64,000 nt of DNA, taken from Pinibacter sp031553495 (GTDB lineage Bacteria > Bacteroidota > Bacteroidia > Chitinophagales > Chitinophagaceae). Within the stretch, counting starts at the first letter, position 1. Each line of letters opens with the position of its first letter. Positions 19,466 through 27,758 of this stretch are shown in pieces. The stretch covers positions 1 to 64,000 of the forward strand of contig JAVBLN010000006.1 in NCBI GenBank assembly GCA_031553495.1, written 5' to 3'. A model generated the notes under the pieces. It saw only the letters and a program-made list of their open reading frames with translations, was not told where the DNA came from and did not search any database. The translations under genes were made by a program, and so were the position numbers.

Positions 19466-19742
19466 GTCAGCGGTAACGCACTGATTGAACATTGGTTGCG
19501 ACGCTCCGTTCAACTGTAGTAATTCTGTTGGGCGAATTATTGAATCATTGAGAGTTGTTCTACATGTTAGCGCCAAATCAACCATCAAATGTCGCGAAGG
19601 CTTTATTCAGAGTTCAGATCATTGAAAGGCTACTTTTTTTTGTTAACACTCGCGGAGTGGTATATTACATTGCCCAATATATATTCAACCGTTGAATGGA
19701 GCGTCGCAACGGAAGCTCAATCAAGGTGCTACCGCCGGTCTC
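19466..19742. repeat. Composite element: two C repeats as inverted ends
   Basis: A C copy in plus orientation (19466-19535, GGTTGCGACGCTCCGTTCAA) faces a C copy in minus orientation (19686-19742, TTGAATGGAGCGTCGCAACG). The outer parts also match (CACTGATTGAAC against the complement of GCTCAATCAAGGTG). The 150 bp between them shows no open reading frame of note. The element lies between the tamA-like gene and dnaK, on the upstream side of the dnaK promoter region. Confidence 0.75.
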
Positions 19743-19925
19743 CAAAATAAAATACTTTCCCGAGAAGGGAATAAAATAACGATTACCGGACAAAATTTCC
19801 ATTTCCTGTTTTTGTTCATTATTAATAAGTTGTGAAACGCTGGATTCCTGGCTGCCAACTGAATTTTATTCAGCATTTTTGAATTTTGGGCTACCCGGTC
19901 TGCCATTTTTGCACATTCACTGCCA

Positions 19926-19944
19926 TTGGCATAAGGATTGCCAA
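19926..19944. promoter_or_regulatory. Inverted repeat upstream of dnaK
   Basis: TTGGCA and TGCCAA are separated by 7 bp, about 48 bp before the dnaK start. It does not match the CIRCE element (TTAGCACTC-N9-GAGTGCTAA). It may be an operator, or chance. Confidence 0.25.
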
Positions 19945-19991
19945 ACTTACTGCGATAAAAAGAAACACAAACCTAAAAGGAAATCAATTAT

Positions 19992-21899
19992 ATGGGAAAA
20001 ATTATAGGTATCGACTTAGGAACCACTAACAGTTGCGTATCCGTAATGGAGGGCAATGAGCCTGTGGTGATTGCCAATGATGAAGGCCGCCGCACAACAC
20101 CTTCCGTTGTGGCATTTTTGAAAAATGGCGAAAGAAAGGTAGGTGACCCGGCAAAGCGCCAGGCTATTACAAACCCCCAAAACACTATCAGCTCCGTAAA
20201 GAGGTTTATGGGCCGCCGCTACGACGAAGTGACCGAAGAAATAAGCCATTGGAGCTATAAAGTGACAAAAGGTGACAATAATACCGTTCGTATTGACATT
20301 GACGGACGTTTATATACTCCGCAGGAAATTTCCGCGATGGTGCTTCAAAAAATGAAGAAAACTGCCGAAGATTACCTGGGACAGGAAGTAAATGAAGCGG
20401 TAATTACCGTTCCCGCGTATTTTAATGATGCTCAACGCCAGGCTACAAAAGAAGCCGGTGAAATTGCAGGCTTGAATGTACGCCGTATTGTAAACGAGCC
20501 TACGGCCGCAGCATTGGCTTACGGTTTGGATAAAAAACACGCCGATCAGAAAATCGCGGTATTCGACCTTGGTGGCGGTACATTCGATATCTCTGTATTG
20601 GAATTGGGTGATGGCGTTTTTGAAGTAAAATCTACTAATGGTGATACGCACCTTGGCGGTGATGATTTTGACAAGATCATTATGGACTGGTTGGCTGATG
20701 AGTTCAAAAATGAGGAAGCGGTGGATCTTCGTAAAGATCCGATGGCTTTACAACGTTTGAAAGAGTCTTCCGAAAAAGCGAAAATAGAACTGTCTTCTTC
20801 CAGCGAAACAGAAATAAACCTGCCATACATTACTGCAGTAGACGGTGTGCCTAAGCACCTGGTGAAAAAACTGACACGTGCAAAATTTGAGCAACTGGCT
20901 GACAGATTGTTTGAGCGTTGCCTGAAACCTTGCGAAGCCGCATTGAAAGATGCCGGTTTATCCGCATCTCAAATTGATGAAGTAATACTGGTAGGCGGCT
21001 CTACACGTATTCCTAAAGTGCAGGAACTGGTTGAAAAATTCTTTGGTAAAAAACCACACAAAGGCGTAAACCCCGATGAAGTGGTAGCAATAGGTGCAGC
21101 CATTCAAGGTGCTGTTTTAACCGGAGAAGTGAAAGATGTATTATTGCTTGATGTTACTCCTTTGAGCCTGGGTATTGAAACTATGGGCGGAGTAATGACC
21201 ACCATGATCGCTTCCAATACTACCATTCCTACAAAAAAATCCGAAACATTCTCAACTGCCAGCGACAATCAGCCAGGCGTACAAATACATGTATTGCAAG
21301 GCGAGCGGCCAATGGCAAATCAAAATAAGAGCTTAGGTATATTTAATCTGGATGGTATTCCGCCTGCTCCAAGAGGTATTCCTCAAATTGAGGTAACTTT
21401 TGATATTGACGCTAACGGTATCTTACACGTTACAGCAAAAGACAAAGGAACCGGAAAAGAACAAAAGATTCGCATTGAAGCCGGTAGTGGTTTGAGCAAG
21501 GATGAAATTGAAAAAATGAAAGCCGAAGCTAAAGCCAATGAAGCAAGCGATAAGGAAGCAAAAGAAAGAGTGGAAAAAATCAACCAGGCCGACAGCCTGA
21601 TATTTCAGACAGAAAAACAACTGAAGGAATATGGCGATAAAATTCCATCAGACAAAAAAGCGCCTATAGAATCAGCATTAACCAAGTTGAAAGAAGCACA
21701 CAAAGCTCAGGATATAACTCAGATAGATGCGGCGGTAAATGAAATGAACACTGCATGGACGGCTGCAAGCGAAGAGATATATAAAGCTACACAAGCCGCA
21801 GGCGGCGCACAACAACCTCAGGATGGTGGCCAGGCAGGTAATGGCCAGCAAAATACCGGAGAAAATGTAACCGACGCGGAATTTGAGGAAGTGAAATAA
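19992..21899 (+). CDS. dnaK: Molecular chaperone DnaK (Hsp70)
   Basis: A 635-residue cytoplasmic Hsp70 with every expected landmark. These are phosphate loop 1 IGIDLGTTNSCVSV, phosphate loop 2 VFDLGGGTFDISVLELGDG, the adenosine motif VGGSTRIPKVQ, the linker DVLLLDVTPLSLGIET, the substrate-binding beta domain with NTTIPTKKS, and a Gln/Gly-rich C-terminal tail ending DAEFEEVK. Length is normal. It uses ATP hydrolysis to bind and release unfolded segments with DnaJ and GrpE, whose genes are not in the window. It is monocistronic, with its own terminator. Confidence 0.98.
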   Translation: MGKIIGIDLGTTNSCVSVMEGNEPVVIANDEGRRTTPSVVAFLKNGERKVGDPAKRQAITNPQNTISSVKRFMGRRYDEVTEEISHWSYKVTKGDNNTVRIDIDGRLYTPQEISAMVLQKMKKTAEDYLGQEVNEAVITVPAYFNDAQRQATKEAGEIAGLNVRRIVNEPTAAALAYGLDKKHADQKIAVFDLGGGTFDISVLELGDGVFEVKSTNGDTHLGGDDFDKIIMDWLADEFKNEEAVDLRKDPMALQRLKESSEKAKIELSSSSETEINLPYITAVDGVPKHLVKKLTRAKFEQLADRLFERCLKPCEAALKDAGLSASQIDEVILVGGSTRIPKVQELVEKFFGKKPHKGVNPDEVVAIGAAIQGAVLTGEVKDVLLLDVTPLSLGIETMGGVMTTMIASNTTIPTKKSETFSTASDNQPGVQIHVLQGERPMANQNKSLGIFNLDGIPPAPRGIPQIEVTFDIDANGILHVTAKDKGTGKEQKIRIEAGSGLSKDEIEKMKAEAKANEASDKEAKERVEKINQADSLIFQTEKQLKEYGDKIPSDKKAPIESALTKLKEAHKAQDITQIDAAVNEMNTAWTAASEEIYKATQAAGGAQQPQDGGQAGNGQQNTGENVTDAEFEEVK

Positions 21900-21931
21900 T
21901 AGAAGGTTAAAAACGATTACTAATAATAGCG

Positions 21932-21969
21932 AAACCGCAGTAAACAATTGATTTGCTGCGGTTTTTTTA
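21932..21969 (+). terminator. Rho-independent terminator of dnaK
   Basis: AAACCGCAG (21932-21940) pairs perfectly with CTGCGGTTT (21956-21964) around a 15-nt loop. A T-run completes a classic intrinsic terminator 33 bp after the dnaK stop. Confidence 0.85.
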
Positions 21970-22002
21970 TTTGCAAAGAAATTGATTTTGGTATTTTATG
22001 GT

Positions 22003-22073
22003 ACGGGCGATAGTATTTCATGGCGTCATCGTTGCGTCGCAATCCGTTCATCGGTAGTATTTCATGGCATCAT
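22003..22073 (+). repeat. Interspersed repeat, subfamily B, with visible 22-22-22 modular structure
   Basis: The module at 22008-22029 (CGATAGTATTTCATGGCG...) recurs almost exactly at 22052-22073 (CGGTAGTATTTCATGGCA..., two mismatches). They are separated by a 22-bp core (CGTTGCGTCGCAATCC...) holding the palindrome TTGCGTCGCAA. This copy shows most clearly that the repeat is a core flanked by direct repeats of equal length. Confidence 0.85.
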
Positions 22074-22125
22074 TGGGTTTTATAAATAACATTTCATCAT
22101 TAACTCAAGCAGCTTCTTATATTTG

Positions 22126-22239
22126 ATGTGTGGACATACATGGGGCCATCCATCAATTGAAATGCTGAATAAAATTGCAGGTATTTTATACGTGGAAGTG
22201 GCTGGTTTGTTGGTTGCAAAAAAGGATTTAAAGAAATAA
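22126..22239 (+). pseudogene. C-terminal remnant of an XRE-type HTH regulator
   Basis: A 37-codon frame from ATG reads MCGHTWGHPSIEMLNKIA and continues ILYVEVAGLLV before ending KKDLKK. The words HPSIEMLNKIA and the VEVAGLL-type ending match the last two helices of HTH_3 (XRE) regulators (usual form: PSIETLNKIADALDVEV). The DNA-recognition helices that should precede it are missing; a B-type repeat lies about 50 bp upstream. I infer a regulator truncated during rearrangement. It ends 7 bp before the DUF1016 gene and could once have regulated it. Confidence 0.6.
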
Positions 22240-22246
22240 AGAACAA

Positions 22247-23374
22247 ATGGAACAGCAAGTAAACCATAATTATTCCAATGCGATTCTGTTAATCAAGAGC
22301 GCTATACTCAAAAGCCGTTATCGTGCGGCAGCCTTGGTGAATCGGGAACTGTTATCTCTGTATTATGGAATTGGGAAATATATTTCCGAAAATAGCCGGG
22401 ATCATTTCTGGGGAACCAATGCTATTGAAACCATTTCGAAACAATTGCAACAAGAGTTGCCCGGATTACGGGGATTTTCGATTAGAAACCTTAAATATAT
22501 GCGTCAGTTTTATGAGGCATGGGAACAGGTTTTTGTAAATCGGCAGCCAACAACTGGCGAAATTCGTCCGTTATCAATGGACGAAATAGAAACGGACCTT
22601 TTAACTGTAAATCGGCAGTTGCCAACTGCCGATTTGCAACTTTCTGATTTAGAGCATTTTTTATCAATAGGATTTACGCATCATTACGAAATATTGGCAA
22701 AAACCAATTTATTAGAAGAACGTCTGTTTTATATTCAACGTTGTGCTACTGAATTTTGGAGCGTTGAAAAACTCAAGTACAACCTCAAAAGCAATTTATA
22801 CGCAAAACAGGGAAAATTGCCCAACAATTTTAAAGCAACTATTTCCGATGTAAACCTTCAAAGAAAAGCGTTGTTGTCATTCAAGGATGAGTATTTACTG
22901 GACTATATCAATATAGAATCGCCCGATGACGAACCGGACGAACGGGTGCTGGAAAGTGCGATAGTGAGCAACATCCGGAAATTCATCATGTCGCTTGGAA
23001 AAGATTTTTCCTTTATCGGGAATCAACATCGTTTTACTGTAGAGGAACAGGAATACTTCATCGATTTGCTCTTTTTCAATCGGCAACTGCAATGTTTGGT
23101 GGCTATTGAATTGAAGCGGGGCGATTTCAAGCCTGAATACTTGGGCAAAATGAATTTCTACCTTTCAGCTTTGGATGATTTGGTGCGCCTGCCACACGAA
23201 AACCGTTCCATTGGCATTATCCTTTGTAAATCGAAAAAACAAAACATTGTGGAATATGCTTTTCGAGATATGACAAAACCGATGGGTGTGGCTACCTATA
23301 AGGTGGCAACGGAACTTCCCGATGAGTATAAAGATATTTTACCGGATGCGGAACAGTTAAAACAATTACTATAA
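22247..23374 (+). CDS. DUF1016 (YhcG) family PDDEXK nuclease
   Basis: This 375-residue protein begins with the DUF1016 N-terminal helical domain (LIKSAILKSRYRAAALVNRE, YYGIGKYISEN, GLRGFSIRNLKYMRQFYEAW). It ends with a PDDEXK nuclease core whose key residues are visible in EEQEYFIDLLFF (Asp) and CLVAIELKRGDFKPE (E-x-K). Members are often encoded near restriction-modification and other defence genes, but no methylase or restriction genes are present here. The linker at about residues 100-130 carries two NRQ(L/P)PT-type repeats encoded by a 12-bp perfect hairpin (22609-22635), which looks like insertion of intergenic simple-repeat DNA kept in frame. Function beyond nuclease membership is inference. 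Confidence 0.85.
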   Translation: MEQQVNHNYSNAILLIKSAILKSRYRAAALVNRELLSLYYGIGKYISENSRDHFWGTNAIETISKQLQQELPGLRGFSIRNLKYMRQFYEAWEQVFVNRQPTTGEIRPLSMDEIETDLLTVNRQLPTADLQLSDLEHFLSIGFTHHYEILAKTNLLEERLFYIQRCATEFWSVEKLKYNLKSNLYAKQGKLPNNFKATISDVNLQRKALLSFKDEYLLDYINIESPDDEPDERVLESAIVSNIRKFIMSLGKDFSFIGNQHRFTVEEQEYFIDLLFFNRQLQCLVAIELKRGDFKPEYLGKMNFYLSALDDLVRLPHENRSIGIILCKSKKQNIVEYAFRDMTKPMGVATYKVATELPDEYKDILPDAEQLKQLL

Positions 23375-23422
23375 CAATGCAATGGAATTGTCGTTTCGTG
23401 AAAGTTTATAACACAACTGGTA

Positions 23423-24187
23423 ATGCCCTCACATCAAAACATTGCGAATATGAATAAATTATTGTCATATTTCAAAGAAGAAAAACACGCAAAGCGCAAA
23501 GGCGGTTTGTATCATAAAACGCAGGTAAATCTTGCCTACAATTCAAACAGAATAGAAGGAAGCAAGTTGACCGAAGAGCAAACCCGCTACATTTTTGAAA
23601 CCCGTACTATCGGGTTCAAAGACCAGGAAGCCGTGCCTGTCGATGATATTATTGAAGCTTCCAATCACTTTGTGGCATTCGATTATTTACTTGATACGGT
23701 TGATAAACCTCTTTCAAACGAAATCATAAAAGACTTCCACCGTATTTTAAAAACAGGAACTTCCGATGCTACAAAAGAATGGTTTTGTGTGGGTGATTGG
23801 AGAAAACTGGCCAATGAAGTAGGTGGAACAGCAACCTCTTTACCCAAGGAGGTTGAACCCGATATGAATAAACTTAACGATTGGTATAATTCCATCAGCG
23901 AGTTTTCATTTGAAGATATAGTTGAATACCACTATCGTTTCGAGAAAATTCATCCGTTTCAGGACGGTAATGGCAGGGTTGGCCGACTGGTAATGTTTCG
24001 CGAGTGCTTGAAAAATAATATTATTCCATTTATCATTGATGATGATCACAAGCAATTTTATTATCGGGGTTTGAAAGAATTCGGGAATGTTCGTGGCTAT
24101 TTGATTGACACTTGTCTATCTGCACAAGATACATATAAGGTGTGGATTCAATACTTTTATCCGGATTTGGTGAATGAGGAGTTGTAG
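23423..24187 (+). CDS. Fic family protein
   Basis: This 254-residue protein has the Fic catalytic motif HPFQDGNGRVGR at residues 177-188, with the catalytic His at 177. A probable autoinhibitory motif lies near the N-terminus (SNRIEG, 41-46, fitting [S/T]xxxE[G/N]). That arrangement is typical of self-inhibited AMP transferases. Family knowledge: Fic enzymes usually transfer AMP from ATP to hydroxyl groups of target proteins. No separate antitoxin is encoded beside it, consistent with built-in inhibition. It sits 48 bp after the DUF1016 gene and 60 bp before a second Fic locus. An internal ATG (residue 10) is an alternative start. Confidence 0.9.
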   Translation: MPSHQNIANMNKLLSYFKEEKHAKRKGGLYHKTQVNLAYNSNRIEGSKLTEEQTRYIFETRTIGFKDQEAVPVDDIIEASNHFVAFDYLLDTVDKPLSNEIIKDFHRILKTGTSDATKEWFCVGDWRKLANEVGGTATSLPKEVEPDMNKLNDWYNSISEFSFEDIVEYHYRFEKIHPFQDGNGRVGRLVMFRECLKNNIIPFIIDDDHKQFYYRGLKEFGNVRGYLIDTCLSAQDTYKVWIQYFYPDLVNEEL

Positions 24188-24247
24188 ACAACCATTATAA
24201 ACGAACAATAAACGAAGAAAGATTACACTGAAAAAGAAGGCAGTTAA

Positions 24248-25141
24248 ATGAGCGATAACACAAAAATATCTATCCGTTTTTTCGACGACCGTGAAGTTCG
24301 GGCCACTTGGGACGAAGAAAACTCCAAATGGTGGTTTTCCGTTTTGGATATTGTCTCTGTTCTTACCGACCAAGATGACTATGTCAAGACGCGAAACTAT
24401 TGGAAATATCTCAAGGCCAAGCTAAAAAAGGAAGACAGTGAGTTGGTTAGTGCTACTACCCAACTGAAACTTCTTGCAAGCGATGGAAAACGCTATTTAA
24501 CAGACATGCTTGATTATAGAGGGATTATTGCGCTTGGAAAGCAGTTTCCCGGTAAAAAGGCAAACCGCTTTATCGAATGGTTTACTTACAGCGATGAAAG
24601 CATTGATGGAAAAAGTAAAACAAAGGCATACGCCCTGTTTGAAAGTTCTTTTATCGACAGCATAGAAGTAGGAGCAACCAAAGGCTTGCAGCAAATCCAC
24701 GCATATCTGTTCGGAGGATTGTATGATTTTGCAGGATAAATGAGACAAAAGAACATTTCAAAAGGGGGCTTCCAATTTGCAGTAGCACAATTTTTAGGCA
24801 ACACCTTAAGGCAAATTGAACAAATGCCCGAAAACACATTTGATGAGATTGCCGATAAATATGTGGAGATGAACATTGCCCATCCATTCATGGAAGGCAA
24901 CGGACGAAGCACAAGAATCTGGTTGGATTTGATACTGAAAAAGAACTTGAAAAAATGCGTGGATTGGAGCAAAATCGGTAAAACCGAATACATGAACGCT
25001 ATGATAAAAAGTGCTGCAAACAGCGCAGATATAAAACACCTGCTGAAAAATGCCCTCACAGATGAAATCGACAGCCGCGAAATGTTCTTGAAAGGAATCG
25101 ATTATTCATATTATTACGAAGAAAACGGTCCCCAAAAATAA
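24248..25141 (+). pseudogene. Bro-N/Fic fusion protein split by an in-frame TAA stop
   Basis: Two frames, 24248-24739 and 24740-25141, are in the same register and separated only by a TAA at 24737-24739. The first half (163 residues) looks like a Bro-N/antirepressor-type N-terminal domain (DDREVRATWDEENSKWWFSV, YLTDMLDYRGIIALGKQFPG). It then enters a Fic domain (HAYLFGGLYDFAG). The second half resumes with RQKNISKGGFQFAVAQFLG and holds an intact Fic motif, HPFMEGNGRSTR. A Lys AAA codon changed to TAA would explain the split (DFAG-K-MRQKN). An ATG follows the stop at once, so the second half (133 residues, with the active site) might still be translated by restart. I call it a probable pseudogene. 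Confidence 0.8.
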
Positions 25142-25164
25142 CATTCCACATTTTTTATGCGATA

Positions 25165-27411
25165 TTAAAATGTGAATCCGAAGTTTAAATATGTGACTAC
25201 TTTCCTGGATTGATCGCAATACATAACACTAAATTCAATTGGCCCTAACGGTGAAGTATATCCTAATGTTCCGCTATAGCCTGTTAAGTATTTAGGACTT
25301 TTGAAAGTGTTGTCCTGCTGTATGAAATTGTAAAATCCTATATTGGCACGTAGCGTAGTATAAGTGTTGGTAAACCAAAACCTGCGCCAGCCCCATTGGT
25401 AAGTGAGGTAAGAAGGTGTAATAATGGCAGCTTCCGGAAGTCCGGCAAACAGCACTTGGTTATTGATCACTTTGTTTAAACCGCCAATAAAATAATCATT
25501 AAATAAAACCTGGCCGTTGTTAAACAATGCACCGGCCTGCAATAGAGTAGAGAACGTGTTTTTACCCATCATTGTTTTATATCCTTCAAGATAAAAACGG
25601 AAACCGGTATGGTTTTTAAAACTATATGCGGAATCAAGTTTCAACTGTGTGTCATCTAACAAAAGCGACGCGTTTATTTTTTGATCATACACAAGGTCGA
25701 ACGATAAATCGGTTTTTATGCCTTTCAGCGGAAGCGTGGGTCTATCCCAGGTGTTGAATTTAAAATAAGCAAAGCTTTTCCATTGATTGTTGCTTCCTTT
25801 CAATGATACCCTGGCGGGAATTTTTGGAGTATAATGTAACCATTCATAGTTTGTTCCAACACCAAATGTCATGCTGCGATAGCTGGATGTTTGTAGTCTT
25901 ATACCAACATGAGCATAACGTTGTTTATACAATCCGGTTGTTCTGAAATCATCATAAATCGTAAGTTCCTGGTTTTGATAACTGCCATTTAGCAACATTA
26001 CTTTCCAGTTTCCTTTTTTACCGAAAAGCTCCATATGTTCGCCACTTATTTTCAGGTTGTCGCCGAGGTTTACAGTAAGCATATCCCTCGATTTTTTTAT
26101 AAGCAAATCGCGGGTGGTAATGTTAATTACTGCGCCAACCCCCACAGTTTTATTATAGTTCAGGCTAAACTTTGCAAAGCTTTGCGGATTTTCTGTTACA
26201 AACAATGTTAGTATGCAATGCCCATGAGTAAGCGGTGTAAGCTGGTATGTTATTTTATTATAGTACCGGGTTCCAAAAGCCAAACGTATCTTATGTGAAA
26301 TTTCTTTTTCAGTATAGGATTCATGCAATTCAAGCTGCAATATATTTTTCAAAAAGCTTCTATCGGTATAATGAAGTCCGGTTATTTCAAGTGAATCTAT
26401 AACCACACTTGAGTCCGATTTAATAGCAGGTGTTGCATATTGCGAAACTCCGTATATGGCATTAAGCGAATCCGCTATTTTTTTGAAATGCGGGTAAAAT
26501 CTTCTTCCCATAATAATGCCGGAATCTATTATGGCGGCACTACTTAAAAAGCTTGCGGAAGTGTACTTCTGCATATTGTGCTTAATGAAAATCTGGCACA
26601 AACTGTCTTGATATGGACGCAACTCCGCTTCTTTAAAGAACGTAATTTGAAGCAGCACATCAATTGGTGAAGAAAGCTTATCCGGCGCTTTTAATCCTGA
26701 TGCTACGTCGCTGCCAATAATAATATCGGCGCCCATTTTTTTTACATCACTTGCCGGAAAATTTCTGATCAATCCACCATCCACCAGTTTTTTGTTTTGA
26801 TAATCAACCGCGGTAAATACGCTGGGAATGGCGAGGCTGGCGCGGATGGCGGTAACAAGACTTCCCGAATCAAGCACCACAGCTTTACCATTCGACAGAT
26901 CTGTGGCTATACATTTAAATGGAATTGGCAGGCTGTCAAAATCAGTGATTTTATATACCGGGAAAAACAATTCAGAAAGTTTTAGCCAAATTTCTTCTCC
27001 CTCCAATAGGCCTGATGAGAATTTGAAACGTCCGTTTACAAAGGGCAATTCAAGAGTATATTTTCCATATTCGTCTTTCTCTTCCATTGTGTAGCTGCGC
27101 ATTTGTGACTGGTTTGAAAGAAGTATGTCCCAGTCAATTTTGTGCGCAATTTGCAATATGGAATCTGCGCTATAGCCCGATGCATACAAGCCGCCAATGA
27201 TGCTGCCCATGCTGGTGCCGGTAATATAATCAATGTGCAAACCGGCGGAGTCCAACGCTCTTAATACACCTATGTGTGCAAGTCCTTTTGCGCCGCCGCC
27301 ACTTAATACCAAACCGATCTTAGGTCGCTTTTCCGGTACAGATTGGGCTGCAAGAGAAAATGAAACTAATACTAATACTATGAATAAAAAGCTTTTTTTT
27401 GCTTGAAGCAT
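25165..27411 (-). CDS. Patatin-like phospholipase fused to an Omp85-type barrel
   Basis: This 748-residue protein has a signal peptide at about 1-22. A patatin domain follows: oxyanion loop LSGGGAKGLAHIGVL (36-50), nucleophile elbow GTSMG (Ser 67) and catalytic Asp in VDGG (Asp 211). A POTRA-like segment lies at about 340-415 (SLEITGLHYTDRSFLKNIL), and the C-terminal 300 residues look like an outer-membrane barrel. The overall plan resembles type Vd (PlpD-like) proteins, with the lipase domain N-terminal to the barrel. It is predicted to hydrolyse acyl esters of phospholipids at or outside the outer membrane. Whether the passenger is released cannot be told from the sequence. Confidence 0.88.
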   Translation of the reverse strand: MLQAKKSFLFIVLVLVSFSLAAQSVPEKRPKIGLVLSGGGAKGLAHIGVLRALDSAGLHIDYITGTSMGSIIGGLYASGYSADSILQIAHKIDWDILLSNQSQMRSYTMEEKDEYGKYTLELPFVNGRFKFSSGLLEGEEIWLKLSELFFPVYKITDFDSLPIPFKCIATDLSNGKAVVLDSGSLVTAIRASLAIPSVFTAVDYQNKKLVDGGLIRNFPASDVKKMGADIIIGSDVASGLKAPDKLSSPIDVLLQITFFKEAELRPYQDSLCQIFIKHNMQKYTSASFLSSAAIIDSGIIMGRRFYPHFKKIADSLNAIYGVSQYATPAIKSDSSVVIDSLEITGLHYTDRSFLKNILQLELHESYTEKEISHKIRLAFGTRYYNKITYQLTPLTHGHCILTLFVTENPQSFAKFSLNYNKTVGVGAVINITTRDLLIKKSRDMLTVNLGDNLKISGEHMELFGKKGNWKVMLLNGSYQNQELTIYDDFRTTGLYKQRYAHVGIRLQTSSYRSMTFGVGTNYEWLHYTPKIPARVSLKGSNNQWKSFAYFKFNTWDRPTLPLKGIKTDLSFDLVYDQKINASLLLDDTQLKLDSAYSFKNHTGFRFYLEGYKTMMGKNTFSTLLQAGALFNNGQVLFNDYFIGGLNKVINNQVLFAGLPEAAIITPSYLTYQWGWRRFWFTNTYTTLRANIGFYNFIQQDNTFKSPKYLTGYSGTLGYTSPLGPIEFSVMYCDQSRKVVTYLNFGFTF

Positions 27412-27533
27412 ACTCTTGGTTGTTATACGAATCTAGGCAAGTTTTGTCAGATGTTGTTTTGTGGCTATAAGCAGTTGTTTTTTCGCAGCGAACACAACGA
27501 TGCTGCGACGCGGCTTGAATAAATTGAGAGTTG

Positions 27534-27676
27534 AGAATTGAGAGTTGAGAATGCTTTATACACTGAATGTATATGAAAACAAAAGCACCAACAACCAACA
27601 ACCAACCCGCTCAGTAGCATTACAACCGTACAAGTGAGTGACACAACGATGCTCAATAGTAGCACTACCGCCGGTA
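27534..27676. repeat. Heptamer tract and subfamily A repeat (-)
   Basis: A GAGTTGA-type heptamer run (27534-27555) and an AACCAAC run (near 27590-27605) precede a subfamily A repeat on the minus strand (27608-27676; GTGAGTGACACAACGATGC, ending ACTACCGCCGGTAAC). A fragment near 27490-27512 (ACACAACGATGCTGCGACG) looks like a broken further copy. Nothing else is seen between the patatin and ABC-F genes. Confidence 0.7.
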
Positions 27677-27758
27677 ACAAAAAGTTATGAGTTATGAGAA
27701 ACGCCACCGTCTTCTGATCTCTCTACTGCCAACTGCATACTGCATACTGACCTCTTTC

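Noticed and set aside
19926..19944. CIRCE heat-shock operator before dnaK
   Set aside because: The inverted repeat is TTGGCA/TGCCAA, which does not match CIRCE.
22008..22073. CRISPR-like repeat-spacer-repeat
   Set aside because: Only two repeat units, an identical-family core instead of unique spacers, and no cas genes. The same core recurs throughout the window.
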